From Arsukibacterium ikkense (GTDB taxonomy: Bacteria; Pseudomonadota; Gammaproteobacteria; Enterobacterales; Alteromonadaceae), in the NCBI RefSeq assembly GCF_000987775.1, contig NZ_LAHO01000023.1, forward strand, positions 1-50,585: 50,585 nt of DNA, in the 5' to 3' direction. The notes beneath the pieces are model-generated. The model searched no databases. It saw nothing but the letters and a program-made list of their open reading frames with translations, and was not told the origin of the DNA. Below are positions 34,422 through 43,927 of this stretch, piece by piece. The number at the start of each line of letters is the position of its first letter. The stretch's first letter is position 1. The position numbers and the translations under genes are program-made.

Positions 34422-37400
34422 CTAATGTTTTAATTCCGCTACTGCATGCAATATCCGTTTCACCGAAATGGGGTAAGGTGTGCCTAACTGCTGCGCGTGC
34501 AATGATACTTTTAACTCCTGCAACATCCAGTAAATGGCTGATACCGGCTCGGGTAGCAGCGGATTGCCCGCATACTTACCCAGCAAAGTATCATAGGCAT
34601 CAGCGGCTTTTTGATACTCGTGCATCAATAAGCGGTCGCGCTGCGGATCCACCGGTAATTTCTCCAACCGTTTTTGCATGGCTTGCAAATAACGCAAGAT
34701 ATCCTGCAACCTGCCAGCACCATGGCTGCTGACAAAGCCTTTGAACACCAGCTCATTTAACTGTTGTTTGATATCGCCCTGTGACTGAATATGGGCAAGG
34801 TCAACTTTGCCTTTCAGTCGTTTTTGAATATCATGGCCTAAGGTTAAGATTTGTTCAACCTGTAGCGCTATTGCCACCACGGTATCACCCAGCTCGGCCC
34901 GGACCTTGTCACGTAACTGGTTAAATGCCTGGCTGTTGCCCGGCATTGCGGTTTGAGCAATAAGAGTATCCACCCCGGCAGCAATACAATCGTCTATCAG
35001 TTCCAGCACCCGACCAAAGGGATTAAAATACAGCCCTAACTTGGCTTTGTTAGGCAGTGATTCCTGCAAGTACTTCACCGGTGATGGCACATTTAGCAGC
35101 AATAAGCGGCGTAAGCCCTGCTTGCTGACTTGCCTGGCCTGCTGCGGGTTATCAAGTAATTTAATGGCCACCGAATCACGGTCATCCACTAATGCCGGAA
35201 AGGCTTTTATTTCATAGCCCGCCTGCACTTTGACATATTCCTGCGGTAATTCACCAAAGCTCCAGTCAGTCAAGCTGGTTTGCTCTATGCCCTGCTCTGC
35301 CACCTGGCTCAGGCTTTGCTGTACTTGCCCTTGTAAGCCTTGTTTTAACAGCGCCAGTGAACGGCCTTGTTGTAAGGTGTTACCGTTCTCATCCACCACC
35401 TTAAAGTTCATGCTTAAATGGGCTGGCAAGCTGGTTAAGTCCCAGGCATCTTCAGGTAGTGTGATACCAGACATTCGCTTTAAACGCTGGCTTATTACCT
35501 CAAGCAATTTGCCCTGATCCGGCGCAATCAGCTGCAACAAAGCATCGGCATAGTTGGGAGCCGGCACAAAATTACGCCGGTATTGCTTAGGCAGCGATTT
35601 AATCAAGGCAACGAGTAACTCATGACGTAGCGCCGGAATAAGCCAGTCAAAGCCCCTGTCTTCAATTTGATTAAGTAGCGCCAAAGGAATAATGACACTG
35701 ATACCGTCGTCCAGCTCACCCGGGGCAAAATGATACTCCAGTGGCAAGGTTAAATTACCCTGGCGCCAGCTTTCTGGAAATTTGTCGGCGGTGATATCAC
35801 TGGTATCGCGGTTAAGCAGGCTATCCGGGTCAAAATTTAAAAAGTACGGATCGATAGCCCGCTGTTTTTTCCACCATTTAGCAAAATCTATCCGGTTATT
35901 GGCCCAAAGCGGAATTTTATCCGCATAAAAAGCAGCCAGAGTGTCCTCATCTACCAGAATATCGCGCCGGCGTGATTTTTCTTCCAGCGCGGTAACCTCT
36001 TCAATCAACCGCTGGTTGTAGCTTAAAAACGCATCATTAGTGCCCAGATCCTGGTTCACCAGCGCTTCGCGGATAAAAATCTGGTGGCATACCGGCTCAT
36101 CTATTTTACTGTACAGCACTGCCCGTTTGGGCACGATCACCAGCCCGTACAGCGATACTTGCTCGTAGGCAACCACTGCGCCGCGCTTTTTCTCCCAGTG
36201 CGGCTCGCTGTAACTGCGGCTGACTAAATGAGCGGCCAGTGGTTCTATCCATTCCGGCTCAATTTTGGCCAGACTGCGGGCATACAAGCGGCTGGTTTCG
36301 ACCCACTCTGCCGCCATCACCCATTTTGGTTTGCGTTTAAATAAGTGACTACCGGGAAACGCATAAAACCGGGTTTGCCGCGGGCCTAAGTAATCTGCTT
36401 CGGTATCTTTAAAGCCCACCTGACCGAGTAAACCGGTTAATAACGCACTGTGCAGCCCCTGATAATCCGCCGAGCTGCTATTGAGCAACAGGCCCTGCTC
36501 TTTTGCTAATTGAGTTAACTGGCTGACTAAATCCTGCCACTCTCTGACCCGCAGATAATTTAAAAACTCCTGACGACACAAGCGCCGAAACTGGTTATTA
36601 CTCAGTTCATCCTGTTGCTGCTGCAGATAGGCCCACAGCTTTAACCAGCTACTGAAGTCAGAGTCGGTATCGGCAAACCGACCATGGCATTCATCGGCTT
36701 TTTGTTGTTTGTCTAATGGCCGCTCGCGTGGATCCTGAATAGAGAGGGCGGCCACTACTACCAGCACTTCGTTCAGGGCATTATTAGCGCTGGCTGCGAC
36801 CACCATTCGCGCCAACCGGGGGTCAATCGGCAGTCGGGCCAGCTGCTTACCAAGGGCAGTTAAGGTTAATTGCTGACGGCCGCGTTGCGGCTCAATCGCA
36901 CCAAGTTCCTCCAGCAGTTTAATGCCATCGTTAACAAAACGGCTGTCGGGGCGCTGTAAAAACGGAAAGGCATCAATGTCACCCAGTCCCAGCGCCAGCA
37001 TTTGCATAATAACCGACGCTAAATTGGTGCGCAGTATTTCCGGATCGGTAAATTCCGGCCGGCCGCTAAAGTCTTCCTCGCTATACAACCTGATACAAAT
37101 ACCGGCGGCAACCCGGCCACAACGGCCCTTGCGCTGATTAGCGCTGGCCTGGCTAATGGCTTCTATCGGTAATTGCTGCACTTTTGAGCGGTAACTGTAG
37201 CGGGATAAGCGGGCAGTACCGGGGTCAATTACATAACGAATACCTGGCACAGTTAACGAGGTTTCTGCCACGTTGGTGGCCAGTACGATGCGCCGCCCGG
37301 CGTGGCTTTGAAATATCCGGTTCTGTTCGGCTGCACTTAATCTGGCATACAGCGGCAATACTTCGGTGTGCCGCAGCTGCAGTTTTTCCAGCGCATCGGC

Positions 37401-38300
37401 GGTATCACGAATTTCCCGCTCACCATTTAAAAAGATCAGTATGTCACCCGGAGGTTCCCGATACAGCTCTTCTACTGCATCAAAAATACCCTGCAGCGGG
37501 TCGGCGTCTTTATCTGCTTGCTCAGCGTAGGGTCGATAGCGGGTTTCAACCGGATAGGTCCGGCCTGACACTTCAATAATGGGCGCATCAAAAAAATGTT
37601 TAGAGAAACGCTGCGGATCAATGGTGGCCGAGGTAATAATCAGTTTCAAGTCTGGTCGTTTTGGCAGTAACTGCTTTAAATATCCCAGCAAAAAATCGAT
37701 ATTCAGACTGCGCTCGTGCGCTTCGTCAATAATGATCGTATCGTACTGATTTAAAAACCGATCTTGCTGCATCTCTGCCAGCAGTACGCCATCGGTCATC
37801 AGTTTAACCAGCGTTTGATGAGTGGTGTGGTCGCCAAAACGGATTTTATAGCCTACCTGCTGGCCAACCTGACACCCGAGCTCCTCGGCAATCCGGTCTG
37901 CGACGCTGCGGGCAGCTAAACGCCGCGGTTGGGTATGACCAATGGTACCGGCCACGCCACGGCCAAGCTCAAGGCAAATTTTTGGGATTTGAGTCGTTTT
38001 CCCAGAGCCGGTTTCGCCGGCAATAATCACCACCTGATGGGCAGCGATTGCCGCTTTAATATCGTCTTTTTTTGCCGCAACCGGCAACTCCATTGGGTAG
38101 TTAATCGTTGGCATCGCCGCCTGGCGCTCATTGCGCCGTGCTGCCGAGCGTTCGATATCCGCAGCTATTTTCAGCAACTGCTGTTGCAAAGCCGCTGGCT
38201 CGGTTACTTTTTTACTATTAGCTAAACGGCGACGCAGCCGAAACTGATCCTGTAACAGGCAATCGGTTAATTTCGAATAAAGAGATGTAGCAGATAGCAT
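34422..38300 (-). CDS. hrpA: ATP-dependent RNA helicase HrpA
   Basis: About 1292 residues (E. coli HrpA 1300), a DEAH-box RNA helicase. Walker A GETGSGKT is near residues 95-102. The DEAH box is in IIDEAHERSLNIDFLL near 195. Motif III is SATID, and VAETSLTVPG and QRKGRCGRVAAG are motifs V and VI. HA2/winged-helix and OB-like domains and the long DUF3418 region fill the C-terminal half. ATG at 38300 (MLSATSLYSKL) is chosen over the upstream in-frame start at 38354 on length. In E. coli the protein resolves stalled or colliding ribosomes. The gene is followed closely on the minus strand by intergenic DNA only. Confidence 0.94.
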   Translation of the reverse strand: MLSATSLYSKLTDCLLQDQFRLRRRLANSKKVTEPAALQQQLLKIAADIERSAARRNERQAAMPTINYPMELPVAAKKDDIKAAIAAHQVVIIAGETGSGKTTQIPKICLELGRGVAGTIGHTQPRRLAARSVADRIAEELGCQVGQQVGYKIRFGDHTTHQTLVKLMTDGVLLAEMQQDRFLNQYDTIIIDEAHERSLNIDFLLGYLKQLLPKRPDLKLIITSATIDPQRFSKHFFDAPIIEVSGRTYPVETRYRPYAEQADKDADPLQGIFDAVEELYREPPGDILIFLNGEREIRDTADALEKLQLRHTEVLPLYARLSAAEQNRIFQSHAGRRIVLATNVAETSLTVPGIRYVIDPGTARLSRYSYRSKVQQLPIEAISQASANQRKGRCGRVAAGICIRLYSEEDFSGRPEFTDPEILRTNLASVIMQMLALGLGDIDAFPFLQRPDSRFVNDGIKLLEELGAIEPQRGRQQLTLTALGKQLARLPIDPRLARMVVAASANNALNEVLVVVAALSIQDPRERPLDKQQKADECHGRFADTDSDFSSWLKLWAYLQQQQDELSNNQFRRLCRQEFLNYLRVREWQDLVSQLTQLAKEQGLLLNSSSADYQGLHSALLTGLLGQVGFKDTEADYLGPRQTRFYAFPGSHLFKRKPKWVMAAEWVETSRLYARSLAKIEPEWIEPLAAHLVSRSYSEPHWEKKRGAVVAYEQVSLYGLVIVPKRAVLYSKIDEPVCHQIFIREALVNQDLGTNDAFLSYNQRLIEEVTALEEKSRRRDILVDEDTLAAFYADKIPLWANNRIDFAKWWKKQRAIDPYFLNFDPDSLLNRDTSDITADKFPESWRQGNLTLPLEYHFAPGELDDGISVIIPLALLNQIEDRGFDWLIPALRHELLVALIKSLPKQYRRNFVPAPNYADALLQLIAPDQGKLLEVISQRLKRMSGITLPEDAWDLTSLPAHLSMNFKVVDENGNTLQQGRSLALLKQGLQGQVQQSLSQVAEQGIEQTSLTDWSFGELPQEYVKVQAGYEIKAFPALVDDRDSVAIKLLDNPQQARQVSKQGLRRLLLLNVPSPVKYLQESLPNKAKLGLYFNPFGRVLELIDDCIAAGVDTLIAQTAMPGNSQAFNQLRDKVRAELGDTVVAIALQVEQILTLGHDIQKRLKGKVDLAHIQSQGDIKQQLNELVFKGFVSSHGAGRLQDILRYLQAMQKRLEKLPVDPQRDRLLMHEYQKAADAYDTLLGKYAGNPLLPEPVSAIYWMLQELKVSLHAQQLGTPYPISVKRILHAVAELKH

Positions 38301-38377
38301 GGGCTCAACCAACAAAATAACACCCTCAGAAATCAGAGGGCGCCATGCTACCAAGCTAGCGGGGTAAAGGTCTAGCG

Positions 38378-38797
38378 TTAAACAACGCGCCGGTAGTGCG
38401 AATGCAATTCTTTGTCTATTGCGCCAAGCACATCAGAGCGGGTAATGATGCCAAGTAAGTAGCCATCATCATCAACTACCGGATATAACTTTGGCTTAAG
38501 TTTCAGCATGGTCTGAGCTAAATCAATAACGCCATCATAGGGTTTTACCGTTAATACCTGAGTAATCATTACGTCAGCAACCCGCGCCGATTGCTGATCA
38601 TGATAAGTGGACATCAGCATTCTGGCCAGACAGTCCTGCTCAGAGACAAAACCAATGATCTTATTATCAAGATCCACTACCGGCCCACCAGTCTGCCGGC
38701 CTTTAATTAACCTGTCTACAGCCAATTCTACGGGCATATCAACGGTAAAGGTTACCGGGTGACGATGCATATAGTCGGCTACTTTTAGTAAATCCAT
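38378..38797 (-). CDS. CBS-pair domain protein
   Basis: 139 residues consisting of two CBS motifs: one at about 5-62 (YMHRHPVTFTVDMPVELAVD ... GFVSEQDCL), the other at about 73-132 (DVMITQVLTVKPYDGVIDLA ... GIITRSDVL). CBS pairs bind adenine nucleotides and regulate partners; a stand-alone one here has no identified client. GGAGGGG lies 5 nt before the ATG. It is upstream of hrpA but separated by about 80 nt. Confidence 0.85.
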   Translation of the reverse strand: MDLLKVADYMHRHPVTFTVDMPVELAVDRLIKGRQTGGPVVDLDNKIIGFVSEQDCLARMLMSTYHDQQSARVADVMITQVLTVKPYDGVIDLAQTMLKLKPKLYPVVDDDGYLLGIITRSDVLGAIDKELHSHYRRVV

Positions 38798-38861
38798 CTA
38801 TTCCCCTCCACAACATCCAAATGCAACCTGCTACTTCTTAACCAGTTTAGCTAAGGTTGCG

Positions 38862-39887
38862 TTAATTGCCTGTTTTTTCACTCTGACTGCTGAAAATTTC
38901 AACAACGATGCCGGCGTGATTCCGCTTGGCCCTGTACATCCCTGGAGTATTAAAGGCCCAGCTAAGCTCGCCTTTGGTATCTACCACAATAACGCCACCG
39001 GTACCGCCAACGGTTAGTAGTTCACTGATCACCTCGTTAGCCGCCACCGCCGCAGTCTTGCCCTGATATTTGACCCGGGCACAAATATCTGACGCCACGT
39101 TATAGCGTATAAAATACTCGCCATGGCCAGTACCCGACACGGCACAACTGCTGTTATCGGCAAAATTGCCCGCACCGATAACAGGTACATCACCCACCCG
39201 TCCCCAACGTTTCGCAGTCATACCGCCGGTTGACGTGGCGGCGGCCAGATTACCCGCGCTGTCGATAGCCACAGCACCGACAGTGCCCATTTTCCAGTTA
39301 GGATCAGGCATCAGTGCCGCCTGATGCGGTAACGCTTGCTGCGACTCTTTTGCCCGCTTTAACGCTTCGTAGCGAAATTCGGTATTAAAGTAATTATTTT
39401 CAACCAGCTCTAACTGTTGGGCAGCGGCAAATTGCTCAGCACCTGCACCGGTTAACATCACATGAGCAGATTGCTCCATCACGGCCCGGGCCAATAAAAT
39501 GGGGTTTTTAACATTGGTAACACTGGCTACTGCCCCGGCGTTACGATCCTGTCCGGTCATAATGGCAGCATCCAGCTCATGGGTTTCATCCCAGTTATAT
39601 ACCGCTCCCTTGCCGGCATTAAACAGCGGCGAGTCTTCCAGCACAGTCACTGCCAGCGTTACTGCATCCAGACTACTGCCACCTGCGGCCAGTAATTCAT
39701 AGCCTTTATTGACGGCATCAGCCAGTGTGGCTTCATAGTTTTTTTGTTGCGCTTCGGTCATCTGGCTGCGATCAATAGTACCGGCACCACCATGGATAAC
39801 AATGCCAACCGGAACGCTGGCGCAGGCATAACTTGCACAAGCTGCCGCTAAACTTAATGTAACGGCTTGGAGTAGTGTTGACTTCAT
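38862..39887 (-). CDS. isoaspartyl peptidase / L-asparaginase, exported Ntn-hydrolase
   Basis: 341 residues. The signal peptide (LLQAVTLSLAAACASYACA) sends it to the periplasm. The enzyme is of the plant-type asparaginase/isoaspartyl aminopeptidase family (E. coli IaaA), which self-cleaves before the nucleophile Thr202 in KMGTVGAVAID. VIHGGAGTIDR is the family opening, and STGGMTAKRWGRVGD and GTGHGEYFIR are active-site regions. It would release aspartate from isoaspartyl dipeptides or asparagine. AAGG is 6 nt before the ATG. It is a second asparaginase-type enzyme in this window, unrelated in fold to ansA. Confidence 0.9.
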   Translation of the reverse strand: MKSTLLQAVTLSLAAACASYACASVPVGIVIHGGAGTIDRSQMTEAQQKNYEATLADAVNKGYELLAAGGSSLDAVTLAVTVLEDSPLFNAGKGAVYNWDETHELDAAIMTGQDRNAGAVASVTNVKNPILLARAVMEQSAHVMLTGAGAEQFAAAQQLELVENNYFNTEFRYEALKRAKESQQALPHQAALMPDPNWKMGTVGAVAIDSAGNLAAATSTGGMTAKRWGRVGDVPVIGAGNFADNSSCAVSGTGHGEYFIRYNVASDICARVKYQGKTAAVAANEVISELLTVGGTGGVIVVDTKGELSWAFNTPGMYRAKRNHAGIVVEIFSSQSEKTGN

Positions 39888-40068
39888 ACTGAACCTTATT
39901 AATTAGTGATATAGCAGACTATGCCGGCTTAGCCTTCAGGTAGCAGCTAAACTCGATAAAACAGCCTGGTATTGCGATGAGCGTGCTGATCTTTTATAGC
40001 ACTAAACGGATGCAGCCAGATAGCAACTTGCTATAATGACTGAAATTTTTATAACAAAGTATTTATCT

Positions 40069-41499
40069 ATGAACCATGCCAGCCTGTATTTTTATGATTT
40101 TGAAACCTGGGGCGCCGATCCAAAACGGGACCGCCCCTCACAGTTTGCCGGCATTCGTACTGATTTAGAACTGAATATTATCAGCGAGCCTGATGTCTGG
40201 TATTGCCAGCTTGCCGATGATTATCTGCCTCATCCGCAAGCCGCGATCATTACCGGCCTGACCCCGCAGTTGTGCAACAAAAAGGGCATGAACGAAACAG
40301 ACTTTATGCAAAAGATCGCTGAGCGCTTTAGTGTAGCCAATACCTGCGTACTGGGTTACAACAGTTTACGCTTTGATGATGAAGTAACGCGTTACAGTTT
40401 GTATCGCAATTTTTATGAGCCCTATGGCCGTGAGTGGCAGCACGGCAACAGCCGCTGGGACTTAATTGATGTGGTGCGAGCTTGCTATGCGCTGCGGCCT
40501 GAAGGCATTAATTGGCCATTACGTGAAGATGGCAGCCCCAGCTTTAAGCTGGAACAACTGACCAAAGCTAATGGTCTGGCGCACGAACAAGCACATGATG
40601 CCTTGTCGGATGTTTACGCCACCATTGCTATTGCCAAACTAATTAAACAGCAACAGCCTAAGCTGTTCAGTTATCTGTTTGAGCTGCGTAAAAAAGCTAA
40701 GGTCAGTGAGCTGATAGACGTTGCCGGCTTAACGCCGCTGGTACATGTGTCATCTAAGTTTCCAGCCAGCTCTGGTTGTGTCAGTTGGGTGCTGCCCCTG
40801 GCCTTTCATCCAACCAACAAAAATGCCGTTATTTGCTACAATCTGCAGGCTGATCCTACGCCATTACTGACTGATGATCTGCAAACCCTTAGCACTAAAC
40901 TCTATACCCGCAGCGTCGATTTGGCAGAAGGCGAAGAGCGGTTGGGCCTGAAGCTTATTCATTTAAACAAATGTCCGGTGCTGGCCAATGCCAAGACGCT
41001 CAGCGTAGAGCGAGCTACCACATTAGGCATTGACAGGGCGCGTTGCCTTAGCCATCTGGAGTGGTTTAAGCAGCACCGGGAGTTACAACAAAAGGTCGTT
41101 GAGCTCTATCAGCAAACGGCTGATTACCCGAGCGAAACCAACCCGGATTATCAGCTGTACAGTGGCTTTATCAGTGATGGCGACAAACAAAAAATGCTGC
41201 AACTGCATCAGTTAAGCCCAGAGCAATTAGCTGCAAACGCGCCAGTGTTTAGCGACGAGCGCCTGAACAGTTTATTGTTTTTATACCGGGCCCGAAATTT
41301 CCCGCTAAGTTTAAGTGATAGCGAGCAACAAAAATGGCAGCGTTACCGGACTGATAAATTGATGCACGGTTTGGACAACCCGAATCTGACCATGGAAGAG
41401 TTCAGCCTGGCGCTGGAAAACCTGGCACATGAACACGCCAGTGACGAGCAAAAGATGAAAATCTTAAAAGCGCTATATCTATATGTACAAAACTTGTAA
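40069..41499 (+). CDS. sbcB: exodeoxyribonuclease I
   Basis: 476 residues (E. coli ExoI 475), a 3'-5' single-strand DNA exonuclease. The DEDDh catalytic motifs are visible: FYDFETWG with Asp10 and Glu12, and AHDALSDVYAT with the His and Asp of the third motif. SH3-like and helical domains follow. ATG at 40069 (MNHASLYFYDFE) is preferred over the in-frame ATG at 40036, which adds 11 residues. It is divergent from the isoaspartyl peptidase gene. Confidence 0.95.
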   Translation: MNHASLYFYDFETWGADPKRDRPSQFAGIRTDLELNIISEPDVWYCQLADDYLPHPQAAIITGLTPQLCNKKGMNETDFMQKIAERFSVANTCVLGYNSLRFDDEVTRYSLYRNFYEPYGREWQHGNSRWDLIDVVRACYALRPEGINWPLREDGSPSFKLEQLTKANGLAHEQAHDALSDVYATIAIAKLIKQQQPKLFSYLFELRKKAKVSELIDVAGLTPLVHVSSKFPASSGCVSWVLPLAFHPTNKNAVICYNLQADPTPLLTDDLQTLSTKLYTRSVDLAEGEERLGLKLIHLNKCPVLANAKTLSVERATTLGIDRARCLSHLEWFKQHRELQQKVVELYQQTADYPSETNPDYQLYSGFISDGDKQKMLQLHQLSPEQLAANAPVFSDERLNSLLFLYRARNFPLSLSDSEQQKWQRYRTDKLMHGLDNPNLTMEEFSLALENLAHEHASDEQKMKILKALYLYVQNL

Positions 41500-41520
41500 T
41501 GAAAGCGTGTTTTTAAAGAA

Positions 41521-41544
41521 AAACACCGGCCGGAACCGGTGTTT
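41521..41544. terminator. bidirectional terminator between sbcB and the DUF4282 gene
   Basis: AAACACCGG (41521-41529) pairs perfectly with CCGGTGTTT (41536-41544) around a 6-nt loop. On the minus strand it is followed by TTTCTTT, and on the plus strand by a weaker GAGTTT. It serves the two convergent genes. Confidence 0.85.
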
Positions 41545-41548
41545 GAGT

Positions 41549-41791
41549 TTACTCTTTATCTGCCAGCTTTTTCAGGTTTTCATGAATTTTAAACAGCACA
41601 ATTAATAATTCGCACCAAATCCGCACGCCGATACTACCAAACACTAAAATACCAAGCCCGGACCAGAAACTACCATAACCAGAAAACACGGCGCCCAGGC
41701 CGCTGACCAAGACCGCCAGCAACAACAACCAATAGACAAAAGTAATTATTTTCGGGGTAAGCATTGAATCAAAAAACAATACATCTCTCAT
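41549..41791 (-). CDS. DUF4282 membrane protein
   Basis: 80 residues with two membrane helices (ITFVYWLLLLAVLVSGLGAV and a second around WSGLGILVFGSIGVRIWCEL), ending in a short charged tail. The MLTPKIIT opening and the RIWCELLIVLFKIHENL end are typical of DUF4282. The function is unknown. AAAGGG lies upstream of the ATG at 41791. An inverted GTAAC/GTTAC pair (41823-41837) is upstream and could be an operator. Confidence 0.8.
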   Translation of the reverse strand: MRDVLFFDSMLTPKIITFVYWLLLLAVLVSGLGAVFSGYGSFWSGLGILVFGSIGVRIWCELLIVLFKIHENLKKLADKE

Positions 41792-41910
41792 TTCATTTCC
41801 CTTTTTTTATTATATTCCGAAGTGTAACGCTGAGTTACGTTTTCAACATAAAACACATCCTTTCAGCTAACAACTCCGATTAGTTCAAGCAAAGAGTTAA
41901 CGACACGCTC

Positions 41911-41939
41911 TTTCAATTTCCAGAAGCTGCCTTTATACT
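41911..41939 (+). promoter_or_regulatory. predicted promoter of the thi operon
   Basis: TTTCAA (41911-41916), a 17-nt spacer and TATACT (41934-41939), predicting a start near 41946, three nucleotides before the riboswitch P1 stem. The -10 is good, the -35 weak. Confidence 0.55.
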
Positions 41940-41948
41940 CAGCCACTA

Positions 41949-42042
41949 CTTGTCGGAGTGCCTAGCTGTTTACAGCGGGCTGAGACCGTGAAAACGGGAT
42001 CCGTTGAACCTGATCAGGCTAATACCTGCGAAGGGAAACAAG
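41949..42042 (+). ncRNA. TPP riboswitch (THI element)
   Basis: The aptamer core is unmistakable: GGGCTGAGA (41978-41986) and ACCTGATCAGG with AATACCTGCGAAGGGAA (ending near 42037). P1 pairs CTTGT (41949-41953) with ACAAG (42038-42042). It senses thiamine pyrophosphate and controls the thi operon that begins at 42152. The likely expression platform is annotated separately. Confidence 0.96.
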
Positions 42043-42110
42043 GGGAATTTCAGCACATTTCTTAGCATTAATCCGCCTGGCGCTATAATTGCTAGTTATC
42101 ACCTGCCCCC

Positions 42111-42146
42111 ACTCCGGACAAGCAACCCCAACTTGTTAACCGGAGT
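42111..42146 (+). promoter_or_regulatory. RBS-sequestering hairpin of the thiC leader
   Basis: ACTCCGG-ACAAG (42111-42122) pairs with CTTGT (42132-42136) and CCGGAGT (42140-42146), leaving a 3-nt bulge. The right arm contains the thiC Shine-Dalgarno CGGAG. CTTGT can instead pair with the P1 strand ACAAG at 42038-42042, with GGG at 42043-42045 pairing CCC at 42127-42129. That would make two exclusive structures, on without TPP and off with it. Confidence 0.6.
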
Positions 42147-42151
42147 TTGCT

Positions 42152-43927
42152 ATGTCTGCTAATGCTTTATCTAAACGTGAGTTACGTACCCATGCCAGAG
42201 CCTATATTCAGGCGCTGCAGGGTGAAACCTTTCCTGGCTCAGAACGCCGCTACTTACCTTGTAGCCTAAGCGGTGTGCAAGTACCCGTGCGGGAAATTCA
42301 TTTAAGCCCAAGCTGGCTGGCAGATGGCACTGAGCAGGCCAATGCGCCATTGCCGGTGTATGATACCTCGGGCCCCTATGGCGATCCGGCACAAAGCCTG
42401 GATGTGTTAAAAGGCTTGCCTAAAATACGCCTGTCATGGATAAACGCCCGGCTTGATGTCGAACCCTCGCCGCTACCGGCCTTTGCCGACATAGCGCTGG
42501 ATGAGCAAATCACCGAGTTTGCGCAGCAGCCACTACGTGCTAAAGCCGGCAAAACGGTGACCCAGCTGCACTATGCCCGCGCCGGCATTATTACCCCGGA
42601 AATGCATTTTATTGCCCTGAGAGAAAATATGGCGGCAACGCCAGATGGTATCAGAAGCCACCAGGGTGAAAGCTTTGGCGCCGCGATACCTAAACAGATC
42701 ACTGCCGAATTTGTCCGGCAGGAAGTCGCTGCTGGCCGGGCGATAATACCGGCCAATATTAATCACCCTGAAGCCGAGCCAATGATTATTGGCCGCAATT
42801 TCAAGGTAAAGGTCAATGCCAATATCGGCAATTCATCAGTCAGCTCTAGTATTGAAGAAGAAGTAGAAAAATTAGTCTGGGCCACCCGCTGGGGCGCCGA
42901 TACGGTGATGGATTTATCCACCGGCCGGCGTATTCATCAAACCCGTGACTGGATTTTACGCAACAGCCCGGTACCGATTGGCACTGTGCCGATATACCAG
43001 GCACTGGAAAAAGTGAATGGTGATGTCAGTAAACTCACTTGGCAGGTATTTTACGACACCCTGGTTGAACAAGCAGAACAAGGTGTTGATTACTTTACCA
43101 TTCATGCTGGTGTTTTAAAGGATTATATTGCCCTCACCTCAAAACGCGTAACCGGCATAGTCTCGCGTGGTGGCGCTATAATGGCGCAGTGGACCCGGAT
43201 ATTTAATCAGGAAAGCTTTTTATATCAGCACTTTGAAGAAATATGTCAGCTGTGCGCAGCGTATGACATATCGTTGTCTCTTGGCGACGGTTTACGCCCG
43301 GGCAGTATTGCCGATGCTAATGATGCCGCGCAGTTTGCAGAACTGCGTACCTTAGGCGAGCTGACCAAAATTGCCTGGCGTTATGACGTACAGGTGATGA
43401 TTGAAGGGCCAGGCCATGTGCCGATGCAGCTTATTCAGCAGAATATGACCGAGCAATTAAAGCACTGCCATGAAGCGCCTTTTTATACACTTGGCCCGCT
43501 GACAACTGATATTGCTCCTGGCTATGATCATATTACCTCAGGCATAGGTGCGGCCATGATTGGCTGGTTTGGTTGTGCCATGTTGTGTTATGTCACACCC
43601 AAAGAGCACCTGGGTTTGCCAAACAAAGAAGATGTAAAACAAGGGCTAATTGCCTATAAAATTGCCGCCCATGCGGCAGACTTGGCCAAAGGCCACCCCG
43701 CCGCGCAGTTGCGTGACAATGCATTGTCTAAAGCGCGTTATGAGTTTCGCTGGCAGGATCAATACAACTTGGCATTAGATCCATTTACCGCCAAAGCCTA
43801 TCACGATGAAACGCTAAGCCATGAAGGTGCGGACAGTGAGCAATTTTGTTCAATGTGCGGCCCTAAATTCTGTTCAATGCGGCTTAATCAGCAAATTCAG
43901 CAGGAAGAGGCGCTTACCGATGCATAG
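42152..43927 (+). CDS. thiC: phosphomethylpyrimidine synthase
   Basis: 591 residues. A radical-SAM enzyme that converts aminoimidazole ribotide into HMP-P, the pyrimidine of thiamine. The cluster motif is at the C terminus, CSMCGPKFC with Cys566, 569 and 574. Core segments such as MHFIALRENM, IEGPGHVPM and ITSGIGAAM are intact. E. coli ThiC (631) is about 40 residues longer, mostly at the N terminus. CCGGAG lies 6 nt before the ATG and is inside the riboswitch-controlled hairpin. First gene of the operon. Confidence 0.97.
   Translation: MSANALSKRELRTHARAYIQALQGETFPGSERRYLPCSLSGVQVPVREIHLSPSWLADGTEQANAPLPVYDTSGPYGDPAQSLDVLKGLPKIRLSWINARLDVEPSPLPAFADIALDEQITEFAQQPLRAKAGKTVTQLHYARAGIITPEMHFIALRENMAATPDGIRSHQGESFGAAIPKQITAEFVRQEVAAGRAIIPANINHPEAEPMIIGRNFKVKVNANIGNSSVSSSIEEEVEKLVWATRWGADTVMDLSTGRRIHQTRDWILRNSPVPIGTVPIYQALEKVNGDVSKLTWQVFYDTLVEQAEQGVDYFTIHAGVLKDYIALTSKRVTGIVSRGGAIMAQWTRIFNQESFLYQHFEEICQLCAAYDISLSLGDGLRPGSIADANDAAQFAELRTLGELTKIAWRYDVQVMIEGPGHVPMQLIQQNMTEQLKHCHEAPFYTLGPLTTDIAPGYDHITSGIGAAMIGWFGCAMLCYVTPKEHLGLPNKEDVKQGLIAYKIAAHAADLAKGHPAAQLRDNALSKARYEFRWQDQYNLALDPFTAKAYHDETLSHEGADSEQFCSMCGPKFCSMRLNQQIQQEEALTDA

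Noticed and set aside
38323..38340. CCCTC/GAGGG inverted repeat just upstream of hrpA
   Set aside because: Only five base pairs with an 8-nt loop; too weak to call a regulatory site or terminator.
43821..43919. N-terminal extension of the thiDE frame into thiC
   Set aside because: It is read in another frame through the conserved ThiC cysteine cluster; ATG at 43920 has a proper ribosome binding site.
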